Positions 50,835 to 59,000 of a stretch of DNA of 64,000 nt are shown piece by piece. The DNA comes from Pseudomonas putida S13.1.2 (GTDB lineage Bacteria; Pseudomonadota; Gammaproteobacteria; Pseudomonadales; Pseudomonadaceae): positions 2,604,001-2,668,000 of the forward strand of contig NZ_CP010979.1 of the NCBI RefSeq assembly GCF_000498395.2, read 5' to 3'. Positions within the stretch are counted from its first letter, which is position 1. The number at the start of each line of letters is the position of its first letter. The notes beneath the pieces are model-generated. The model saw only the letters and a program-made list of their open reading frames with translations, was not told the origin of the DNA and ran no database searches. Both the position numbers and the translations under genes were made by a program.

Positions 50835-53246
50835 TTAGTCTGACTGAACCTTTGTGATGTCCCGATGCTCGGCAAGTGGCAAGGCCAGCAGGGCGTACCC
50901 TTCGAAAATGCCGAAGTCACCGCTGTCATAGGCTGCGCTGATCAATGCGAAGCAGGCTGTATCGCCAATGCCCGGTGTGTAGACGCCAGCCGGGGCTTCA
51001 CCTGGGCCGTAGAGCACGTCCCAGTTGATCTTGTCCGGCGCGACCACGTTTCCATTGACCCTCGCCTCCAGCACCGCCTTTGCACCTGCAGGGTCAACAT
51101 TGGCACTCACAGCCATGGGCATTTTCTTCGCCATTTCGGTGATCAGCACACACGTACTGGTGTGTTGGCTTTCAGGGTCTTTCACCTGGACTTCTTCGAC
51201 GACAAAGGCAACCGTGCCAGGGTCGGCTGGGCAAGTGACCGTCACGGTTTGCCCCTTGCCCACGGCCTTATTCTGGTACTGCCATTCCAATGCAGCGGGG
51301 TCGCCGAGTGCCCAGGCATTGAAGTTGACCTTGCTGCCTGGCTGGGCAACCACGACCGAGGGGTTGGCCTGCAGCGTTTCGCGAACCACGGTGATCAAGG
51401 CCCTGCTTTGAATTGTCGGGAATATAGTACTGGTGGCCGTGACTAGCACTTGCGCGTACGACTTTGTCATATCGCTGGCAGGCGGCGCGGTAAAGACCCC
51501 CTTCTCCATGGAAAGGCGTACACCTTCCGCCAGGCCGGACACTGCTTTAACGGACCATAACACAAGGCCTACCCCAAACGCGGGCTCCGTCATAAATGTG
51601 ATGGTGTCATCTGCAAGCAGGAAAGTTTCCATCGGGCTGATGGTGAAGTAGTTGGCAGCAGGGTTTACCTTGCCGAAATAAGCTGTGTCGAGCGGGACCG
51701 CGAGTTTTGTAGCTATGAGGGTGCGATGAAAATTAAACCTCAGAACATCGCGTGCTATTTTCGATGCGCCCGGCAATAAAACCACGTTTTTTCTCAGATT
51801 GCTTACCAGTACATCCTGCAAAGAGGTAAAATTCATAGGCAAGCGACTGCTAAGAGTCGCCCCGAGCTTGGTGGTCAGATTGGCGATTGCCGGGTTCAGC
51901 ACAAGCGCGATCAAATCGTCTGCAGGAATCATGGTGTCACTTGCGCGGGGAGGCCTTATTGCGCCAAAAACCGGTTGAAAAGCCATGCGCTCGTTAAATT
52001 CATACGATTGGCTAACCAGTTGTATTTTATACTGACGTTCAAAACTGTAGACAAACTCTGCGTCATACTGGAACCCTGCCTGCACAGGCTTGTGGAAATC
52101 AGCCATGGAGTAGCCATCTCTGACCAGCGCCTCGCGTGTTATGCCTCTGTGGTCATTGAGATCATCGCACCTGACCGTCAGGCTACCACGTAAAGACAGG
52201 CTTATTTTCCACTGGTCACCGACCTTGCTGACGGACAACGCATCGCGCATGTCTATTCTGGCTTCATCAAACTCAAATTGCCCCTTAACAATCCACAAGT
52301 CGTTGTCAAATGCACGGATATACGCTTTCTCTTCCCTCCTTTGCCTCGGCAATGACATATATCCAGCCTTGCAAGAAACTGACGGCGGCTCGTCACCGCG
52401 CCGGCGCCATTCAAACTCAGCACCCGTGATTACGCTGCCCAAAGCGCTTACCAACTGAGCAAGCAACAGCCGCTCCGTATCGAATAGAATGGTTGCCGAA
52501 TAGTGTCCATCATTGGGTATCGCATACTTGTAATCCGCGCCAGGGTAGGCTCCGCCGGCCCCATCCTTCATGTCGACAAGCAGCACTACAGCACCTTCCA
52601 CATCGGTGGGCGTCCTTCCCCGGGCCTGGGTACGCAGGCCGTACGAGACCGGTTGATGCAACTCGACATTGCGCTTTGCCAACTGGCCAATCGGAAACTG
52701 ACGCTGTTCATCGGTCAGCGCTGAAAACTTCTGCCTGAAAAACTCGGTCAGCAGACGCGTTTCGCCGGTGTAGCACGGCATGGAAAAATTTTCAGTTTTA
52801 CTGAGGTCAAGTTTTATCGTGTCATCTTCATCCACCCTGCCGCCCGATTCCTCCAGGTTGATATCCAGGCTCAGCGAGGCTTCTTGCAAGGGGCCCATCA
52901 CATCGAGCTGACGCACATACCACTGATTGCCCTTGTTCATCAACGAATACGCATTGGCTTCGGCAATTACCATTGGCATGTGCGCCTTGTGCCCGGCAAG
53001 CGCCACATCGAAAACCAGTCTCGGCAATGACAGATTGCACCTGGACAAGGCAAAACGGTAGTCAGCCCCATTGCTGATATACCCGGAAATGGATGGCATA
53101 TCACTCGCCGTACCGAAGCGCCTGAACGACTCTTGCCTTAACATCGCATTGATCTTGCTTCCATCAATAAAAATCACCATGTCCCAGCCCAGCAGACGTG
53201 TTTTCTCCGCTAACCAACTAACCAGCTCGGCGGTTGAATGATCCAT
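50835..53246 (-). CDS. Large cytoplasmic protein, possibly TULIP/P47-like
   Basis: This 803-residue protein starts at ATG 53246 (GGAGAAAG upstream) and has no signal peptide or membrane helix. The opening L-L-G-W-D-M-V-I-F-I-D-G-S-K-I-N-A and a later A-Y-P-G-A-D-Y-K-Y-A-I-P-N-D-G-H-Y-S-A-T-I-L-style segment resemble TULIP-domain P47-like proteins, relatives of the clostridial toxin-cluster P47. The last 220 residues look beta-rich and Ig-like (V-A-Q-P-G-S-K-V-N-F-N-A-W; V-S-A-N-V-D-P-A-G-A-K). Base composition is visibly lower in GC than all neighbours, and Met/Cys are not avoided, so it is probably a transferred gene unrelated to sulfur use. The family call is from memory of motifs and needs a profile search. 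Confidence 0.55.
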   Translation of the reverse strand: MDHSTAELVSWLAEKTRLLGWDMVIFIDGSKINAMLRQESFRRFGTASDMPSISGYISNGADYRFALSRCNLSLPRLVFDVALAGHKAHMPMVIAEANAYSLMNKGNQWYVRQLDVMGPLQEASLSLDINLEESGGRVDEDDTIKLDLSKTENFSMPCYTGETRLLTEFFRQKFSALTDEQRQFPIGQLAKRNVELHQPVSYGLRTQARGRTPTDVEGAVVLLVDMKDGAGGAYPGADYKYAIPNDGHYSATILFDTERLLLAQLVSALGSVITGAEFEWRRRGDEPPSVSCKAGYMSLPRQRREEKAYIRAFDNDLWIVKGQFEFDEARIDMRDALSVSKVGDQWKISLSLRGSLTVRCDDLNDHRGITREALVRDGYSMADFHKPVQAGFQYDAEFVYSFERQYKIQLVSQSYEFNERMAFQPVFGAIRPPRASDTMIPADDLIALVLNPAIANLTTKLGATLSSRLPMNFTSLQDVLVSNLRKNVVLLPGASKIARDVLRFNFHRTLIATKLAVPLDTAYFGKVNPAANYFTISPMETFLLADDTITFMTEPAFGVGLVLWSVKAVSGLAEGVRLSMEKGVFTAPPASDMTKSYAQVLVTATSTIFPTIQSRALITVVRETLQANPSVVVAQPGSKVNFNAWALGDPAALEWQYQNKAVGKGQTVTVTCPADPGTVAFVVEEVQVKDPESQHTSTCVLITEMAKKMPMAVSANVDPAGAKAVLEARVNGNVVAPDKINWDVLYGPGEAPAGVYTPGIGDTACFALISAAYDSGDFGIFEGYALLALPLAEHRDITKVQSD

Positions 53247-53342
53247 GACTTTCTCCAGAGGGTGAGCTTTCGGCGCCAGACTCCCGACCGAGGGCTCGGG
53301 GCAACAGCGCTTCATTTGAAGCGCACAGGGCCTTTGCTACAA

Positions 53343-53358
53343 CTGGCAGTTTTGCCAG
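53343..53358. promoter_or_regulatory. Inverted repeat CTGGCA-N4-TGCCAG
   Basis: This is a perfect 6-4-6 palindrome 97-112 bp upstream of the P47-like gene and 40 bp from enhancer site E. Its sequence differs from the TGCTGC sites, so it may be bound by another regulator, or be chance. Confidence 0.3.
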
Positions 53359-53397
53359 GTGCACGCCCCGGCGACCGTCGTCAAACTGCTGCAGCGC

Positions 53398-53413
53398 TGC
53401 TGCTATAGCAGCA
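53398..53413. promoter_or_regulatory. Enhancer palindrome TGCTGC-N4-GCAGCA (site E)
   Basis: Perfect palindrome, spacer TATA, 61 bp before the sigma54 promoter. A half-site TGCTGC occurs 11 bp upstream at 53387-53392. Confidence 0.7.
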
Positions 53414-53474
53414 CCTTGTTGTTGCTCCAGCACCAGCGCTTCCTGCCAGCTCCGCAATCAGGGCACCGGCCCCT

Positions 53475-53490
53475 TGGCACAGCTCTTGCG
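53475..53490 (+). promoter_or_regulatory. Sigma54 -24/-12 promoter for the sulfonate-type ABC transporter
   Basis: TGGCACA-GCTC-TTGCG with exact GG-N10-GC spacing, 35 bp before the permease start. Confidence 0.75.
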
Positions 53491-53525
53491 ATAGAGCTTC
53501 GTCCCCTTCATTTCCAAGGCCAGCC

Positions 53526-54278
53526 ATGCGCGCGCTCTCCCCCCTTTCCTGGCTCCTCTCGCCCTTGGCCCTGCTCGGCCTCTGGGCGGTGGTCGCCAAT
53601 GCCGGGCTATTTCCCGCAAACGTGTTGATCCCGCCCCAAGAGGTCTGGCTCAGCCTTGCCGAATTGCTGAACACCGGCGAGTTACAGGAGCATCTGACCG
53701 GCAGTCTGTCGCGGCTGGCACTTGGCTTTACCGGCGGTGCGCTGGCCGGCCTTGGCTTTGGTGCCGCACTGGCCTTGTCGAAAACCGTAGAGGCCTACTG
53801 CGCCCCGCTATTCCATACCCTGCGCCAAGTGCCCAGCATCGCGCTGATCCCGATGTTCGTGCTGCTGTTTGGCGTGGATGAGACCTTCAAGGTGGTCATC
53901 GTCGCCAAGACTGCGTTTTTCCCGGTGGCACTGGCCACCTGCGAGGGTATCCGCGCAATCCCGCGCAGCCATTTCGAAGTGGCTGCGGTATACCGCTTGC
54001 GCTGGCCCACGCTGGTAGGGCGGATCGCCCTGCCCGCTGCGGTGCCGGCGATTGTCACCGGCATACGTGTGGCCCTGACCCGCGCCTGGGTGGTGCTGGT
54101 GGCGTGCGAGCTGCTGGCGGCCGACAGTGGCCTGGGGCAGATGATCGAGATGGGCCGGCAGATGTTGCGTATCGATGTCGTGATGGTCGGCGTTGTGCTG
54201 ACCGGGCTTATCGGCTTCAGCCTGGACTTCACCCTGCGACGCGTGGAACGACGTCTGTCCGCCTGGCAAAGCCACTGA
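53526..54278 (+). CDS. Sulfonate-type ABC transporter permease (SsuC/TauC class) 1
   Basis: This 250-residue inner-membrane permease has about six helices, the conserved F-H-T-L-R-Q-V-P-S-I-A-L-I-P motif and the coupling loop E-G-I-R-A-I-P-R-S-H-F-E-V-A. These are typical of nitrate/sulfonate/taurine importers. It leads a three-gene operon with a second permease and an ATPase but no binding protein. The two permeases probably form a heterodimer, unlike the homodimeric SsuC. It is driven by the sigma54 promoter at 53475. Confidence 0.88.
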   Translation: MRALSPLSWLLSPLALLGLWAVVANAGLFPANVLIPPQEVWLSLAELLNTGELQEHLTGSLSRLALGFTGGALAGLGFGAALALSKTVEAYCAPLFHTLRQVPSIALIPMFVLLFGVDETFKVVIVAKTAFFPVALATCEGIRAIPRSHFEVAAVYRLRWPTLVGRIALPAAVPAIVTGIRVALTRAWVVLVACELLAADSGLGQMIEMGRQMLRIDVVMVGVVLTGLIGFSLDFTLRRVERRLSAWQSH

Positions 54279-54288
54279 GGAGGCTGTG

Positions 54289-55044
54289 ATGAAACGACCT
54301 GATTTGCGTGGCCTGGTACTGCCGCTGTTGCTGCTCGGCGCCTGGGAGTATGCCTCGCGCCAAGGGGCTGCCGGGGCCTATGCCTTCGTGCCGCTGGCGC
54401 AGGTGGGCACAGCACTGGCCGAACTGCTGGGCAGCGGTGAATTGCTGATCAACCTGTGGGCCAGCCTGTTGCGTACCTGCAGCGGCCTTGCCATCGGCAT
54501 TGTCGGCGGTATCGGCCTGGGTGCGTTGATGGCCCTGTCTGCGCCCGCGAACCGCCTGATCGCCCCCCTTTTTCACGCTTTGCGCCAGGTGCCGATGCTG
54601 GGCTGGATCCCGCTGATCGCCTTGTGGCTGGGTAACGGCGAAGGCGCCAAGCTGCTGATCGTCAGCCTGGCGGCGTTGTACCCCATGGTGCTCAACACCT
54701 TCGAGAGCCTGCGCCAGGTCGCCGGCCAACACCGCGAAGCGGCCCGGGTGCTGATGCTCGGCCGCTGGCAGCAGCTTTGGCTGATCCTGTTGCCCGCCGC
54801 ACTGCCAGGCATTGCCGCCGGCGTGCTGCAAGCCTTGGCCTTTGCCTGGGTAACCTCGGTGGGCAGCGAGCTGTTTTTGTCTGCCGGGGCCGGCCTTGGC
54901 AGCTTGATGATGAACGCCGAAGCTGCGGCGCGCATGGAGATCATCGTGGTCTGCGTGCTGTGCATCGGCCTGAGTGGCTACCTGATGTCCTGGCTGTGCA
55001 CCCTGCTCACCCGCCGCCTGCTGCGCTGGCGCACCAACCATTGA
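54289..55044 (+). CDS. Sulfonate-type ABC transporter permease (SsuC/TauC class) 2
   Basis: This 251-residue permease carries F-H-A-L-R-Q-V-P-M-L-G-W-I-P and a coupling loop around F-E-S-L-R-Q-V-A-G-Q-H-R-E-A-A. ATG 54289 is chosen because AGGAGG lies 5 bp before it; a GTG one codon upstream is also in frame. It follows the first permease by 10 bp and pairs with it. The arrangement of two different permeases and one ATPase fits aliphatic-sulfonate importers found in pseudomonads. Confidence 0.88.
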   Translation: MKRPDLRGLVLPLLLLGAWEYASRQGAAGAYAFVPLAQVGTALAELLGSGELLINLWASLLRTCSGLAIGIVGGIGLGALMALSAPANRLIAPLFHALRQVPMLGWIPLIALWLGNGEGAKLLIVSLAALYPMVLNTFESLRQVAGQHREAARVLMLGRWQQLWLILLPAALPGIAAGVLQALAFAWVTSVGSELFLSAGAGLGSLMMNAEAAARMEIIVVCVLCIGLSGYLMSWLCTLLTRRLLRWRTNH

Positions 55045-55055
55045 AAGGCCCGACC

Positions 55056-55841
55056 ATGAACGCCATCGCCCACGCATTACCCACCACCGCCAACACTGGC
55101 GCGCTGACCATTCGCGGCCTGAACAAGGCGTACCCGCTCAAGGGCAAGCATGTGCCAGTGCTCGAAGGCATCGACCTGGATATCCGCCCGGGCGAATTCG
55201 TCAGCATTCTCGGCGCCAGCGGCTGTGGCAAATCCACCCTGCTGCGGCTGATTGTCGGCCTCGACCAGGACTATCAGGGCCAGATCCTGCTCGACCGGCA
55301 ACCCGTGCGCGGGCCGGGCCTGGAGCGCGGTATCGTGTTCCAGGACCACCGCCTGTTCCCGTGGATGACCCTGCAGCAGAACATTGCCTTGGCCTTGAAA
55401 AACCATGCGCTACCCGCGGTTGAGAAAAACCGCCTGGTGGCCGAGCACATCGAACTGGTGGGCCTGAGTGGTTACGAGCAGGCCTACCCGCACCAGTTGT
55501 CCGGCGGCATGGCCCAGCGCGCGGCAATTGCCCGGGCGCTGGTGAACAAGCCCAAGGTGCTGTTGCTGGACGAACCGCTCGGCGCGCTGGACGCCCTGAC
55601 CCGTGTGCGGCTGCAACAGGAGCTGCAGCGCATCTGGGTGCAGGAGCGCTGCACGGTGATCATGGTGACCCACGACATCGAGGAAGCGCTGTACCTGGGT
55701 GACCGGGTGATCGTCATGGACGCGCACCCGGGGCGGATTCGCGAGGACTTGCGCATTGACCTGCCGCACCCGCGCCAGCGGGACAGCCAGGTGTTGCAGG
55801 GGTACAAGCAGCGGTTGCTGGGGGAGCTGGTGGGGCATTGA
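55056..55841 (+). CDS. Sulfonate-type ABC transporter ATPase (SsuB/TauB class)
   Basis: This 261-residue ATPase has Walker A G-A-S-G-C-G-K-S-T, Q-loop V-F-Q-D-H-R-L-F-P-W, signature L-S-G-G-M-A-Q-R, Walker B V-L-L-L-D-E-P-L-G-A-L-D and H-loop M-V-T-H-D-I-E-E-A. All sites are intact. ATG 55056 is chosen over the frame extending to 54777 inside the permease gene. It closes the operon and is followed by a TonB-receptor remnant. Its likely binding protein is encoded at 19369. Confidence 0.9.
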   Translation: MNAIAHALPTTANTGALTIRGLNKAYPLKGKHVPVLEGIDLDIRPGEFVSILGASGCGKSTLLRLIVGLDQDYQGQILLDRQPVRGPGLERGIVFQDHRLFPWMTLQQNIALALKNHALPAVEKNRLVAEHIELVGLSGYEQAYPHQLSGGMAQRAAIARALVNKPKVLLLDEPLGALDALTRVRLQQELQRIWVQERCTVIMVTHDIEEALYLGDRVIVMDAHPGRIREDLRIDLPHPRQRDSQVLQGYKQRLLGELVGH

Positions 55842-55860
55842 GAGGCGGTGAACCGAAAGA

Positions 55861-55947
55861 TTGACGGGGGCTGCAACACTGAACGTGAACAATCTGTTCG
55901 ATGAGAAATACTACGCTGGCATGGCGGGCGGGTTAGCCGGCAAGTAA
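55861..55947 (+). pseudogene. Remnant of a TonB-dependent receptor C terminus
   Basis: In frame 1, from about 55867, the short stretch A-A-T-L-N-V-N-N-L-F-D-E-K-Y-Y-A-G runs to a TAA at 55945-55947. The N-N-L-F-D-x-K-Y-Y motif is the hallmark of the penultimate barrel strands of TonB receptors. No start, plug or final aromatic strand remains. It directly follows the ABC ATPase gene, so a receptor gene was probably deleted here. Confidence 0.65.
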
Positions 55948-55952
55948 GCCAA

Positions 55953-55969
55953 GGGCCGCTTTGCGGCCC
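55953..55969. terminator. GC-rich hairpin between ABC operon and RTX gene
   Basis: GGGCCGC-TTT-GCGGCCC is a perfect 7-bp stem followed by CTGTATTT. It could end transcripts from both convergent sides. Confidence 0.6.
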
Positions 55970-56004
55970 CTGTATTTCAAGCCAACAGCTTGTTCCTCAG
56001 GTTC

Positions 56005-59000
56005 TCAACCTGCCAGGATGAAGTCCGCTACATTCACCGTGGTCGCATCCGCCACCCCCACCAGGCGGATGGCGTCGGCAGCGCCAATGTGGACCAGCGT
56101 ATCAGCGCCAACATCGGCGATGGTGACACTGGCAGCAAAGGTCGCCGCAGTGATGTTGAGGGCGGTGATATCCAGCCGGTCCTGGCCACCGGCCGCAATG
56201 GCATCGAAGTTGATGATCAGGTCGTTGCCGAAGCCGGCCGCGAACTGGAACACGTCATTGCCGTCAGTGGCCATCATCGTGTCGTTGCCGGCACCACCCA
56301 CCACCGTATCGTTGCCCGCCGCACCGTTGAGGAAGTCGTTGCCAGCGCCCCCAATCAAGGTGTCGGTGCCGACGTCACCAAACAGCGTGTCGTTGCCATC
56401 GCCACCTTGCAGTGTGTCGTTGCCGTTGCCGCCGTCCAGGCTGTCATCACCAATGCCCCCCAGCAGGGTGTCGTTGCCGTTGTCACCCAGCAGCGTGTCG
56501 TTGCCGTCACCGCCGTCGAGGCTGTCGTCGCCACCGCCACCGTTCAGGCTGTCGGCCCCAAGCCCGCCGAACAGCTGGTCGTTGCCGGCGTCGCCGTTCA
56601 GGGTATCGTTACCGGCATTGCCGTTGAGGATGTCGTTGCCACCGTCACCGTTGAGGGTGTCGTTGCCTGCTGCGCCGTTGAGGGTGTTGGCCAAGCCGTT
56701 ACCGGTACCGGTGAAGTTACCCGCCCCGGTAAAGGTCAGGAGCTCGACGTTGGCGGCCATCGTATAGCTGGCGAGCGTGGTGCGGACAGTATCGGTACCT
56801 GCCCCGGTGGCCTCGACCACGACATCACCGGCGTTATCGACCACATAGGTATCGTTGCCGACACCACCGACCAGGCGGTCGGCCCCCGCACCGCCATTGA
56901 GCACGTCGTTGGCGGCACCGCCGGTAAGTGTGTTGGCCAGCGCGTTCCCGGTACCGGTAAAGCTGCTGCTGCCGGTGTAGGTCAGGTTTTCGACGTTGGC
57001 ACCCAGGGTGTAGGTTGCCAGGCTGGTCTGCACCAGGTCGGTCCCACCGTTCAGCGCCTCTGTCACCGTGTCACCGGCGTTGTCGACCACGAAGCTGTCG
57101 TTGCCGGCACCGCCATTCATGGCATCCGCGCCAAGCCCACCGTTGAGGGTATCGTTGCCATCGTCGCCATTGAGGACGTCAGGGTCGTCCCCGCCGTTGA
57201 GGATGTCGTTGCCAAGCCCGCCGAACAACTGGTCAGCGCCGCCCAGGCCATTGAGCGTGTCGTTGCCGCCCAAGCCCGAAATCACGTCATTGCCCGCCGT
57301 GCCGGTCAGGGTGTTGGCCGCGTTGGTGCCCACCAGTGTCACGCCTGGCGGCACTACCACTGCAGCCGTCGCGGCTGAGGTCAGCGACTCCAGGGTGCCG
57401 AAGCCGTCGGTGTAACGCACGATCACCCGCAACTGCTGGTTGCCCTGGGCAAAGCCTGGGGTAAAGGTGGCGGCGGTGGCGCCGACAATGTTGCTGAAGG
57501 TGCCGCCAGTGCCCTGCTGCCACTGGAAGCTGAAGGCACCGAGCCCGTCCAGGTCGGCGATGCCGCCCGTGAGCGCGGTCAGCGACTGGCCCTGGTCTGG
57601 CGTGGTGTCGCTGATCGACACTGCACCGGTCGGTGCATCGTTGACGTTGGCGACCGGGTCGAGGATGTCGGAGGCGACACTTTCGTGCACGCCGAAGTCA
57701 TCCACATAGCTGACCACCACCCGCATGTTCTGCCCCACTTGCGCCTGGGTCAGGACAAAGGTGCTGCTGATGGCGCCAACAATGTTGACCCAGCCGACAC
57801 CCCGGTTGGACTGCCACTGGAAGGTGAACTGCGGGTTGCTGAGGCCGTCGGCATCGACGATGGTTGCCGGGTTGGCGGTGAGCGTCTGGTTCTGCACCAG
57901 CAGCCCCGTCACGGTCGGCCCGGCGCTCGGCGCGCTGTTCGTCGACGAATCGACGATTTCCAGTGTGCCCTTGGCGTCCTGATACACCGCACGTACACGG
58001 ATGCTCAGCCCGGCCACATCGTCCGTGACCCGGTAGGTAGTGCCGATGGCCCGCGAAACCTCGCCGGCAGCGACAGTGGTGATGTCTTCATACACACCCG
58101 AACCCGGCAGGGTCTCGACTTGCCAGTAATAGGCCGCAGGCCCGTTGACCGCGCCGGTGATGTTGGCGGCGCTGACGTTGTCCGCGTCATGTACCGCCAG
58201 CGGTGTTACGCGCAGCAGTTGGCCGCTGACCGGTGTATCGTCACGCACCCCGGTGGCAGCGTCGAGAATCACCAGGTGGCCCGTTGGGCCAGCGTTGAGG
58301 GCGGTTCCCACGCCAGAGGCTTGCGAGCGATCAGAGAACTGCAGCCGCTCGATGCCGGTCAGGTGGTCGACACCATCGCGCCCGGCCACCAGGTCGGTGA
58401 CGATCACCGCATTGCCATCGACCACCACGCTGTAATCGGTGGCCACCCCCGAGAACACCGCCGTGTCGTAGTTGTCGGTGCCGTTGAGGATTTCCCGCAC
58501 GATCACCAGCTGGCCTGGGTTGTAGGTGCCGTTGAGCATCAGCGGCACCATCGGCTCCATGCTGTCGTAACTGGCGATTTCCGGGCCGGTGCCATCGAGG
58601 TTGGCGCGTACGCTGATGCGCACGTTCAGCCACTTGTCACCGTCGAGGATGTCATCGCCGCCACGGCCTTCGATCAGGTCGCTGCCACTGCCGCCGAGGA
58701 TGATGTTGCCGCCATCGTAGAACGTTGCACCGGCGGCCAGCAGGCTGGACAGGCCGTTGATCAGGCTGATGTTGGTGAGCACACTGCCAGTGGCGCCATT
58801 GGTCGGCAAGCTCGCGGCGTCTTCATTGTCGCCGCGCAGGAAGTCACCATGCGCCGAACCCGACAGGCCTTCCATGATGTCGAAGCGCACCAGCGTCGAA
58901 GCGCCCGAGCCTGGTACTGGCGGCACATCGAAGAAGCGGTCGCTGTAGTCGATGGTCACACCCTGGGCCAGGCCTTTGAAGGTTGCCCAGTCGTAGCCCG

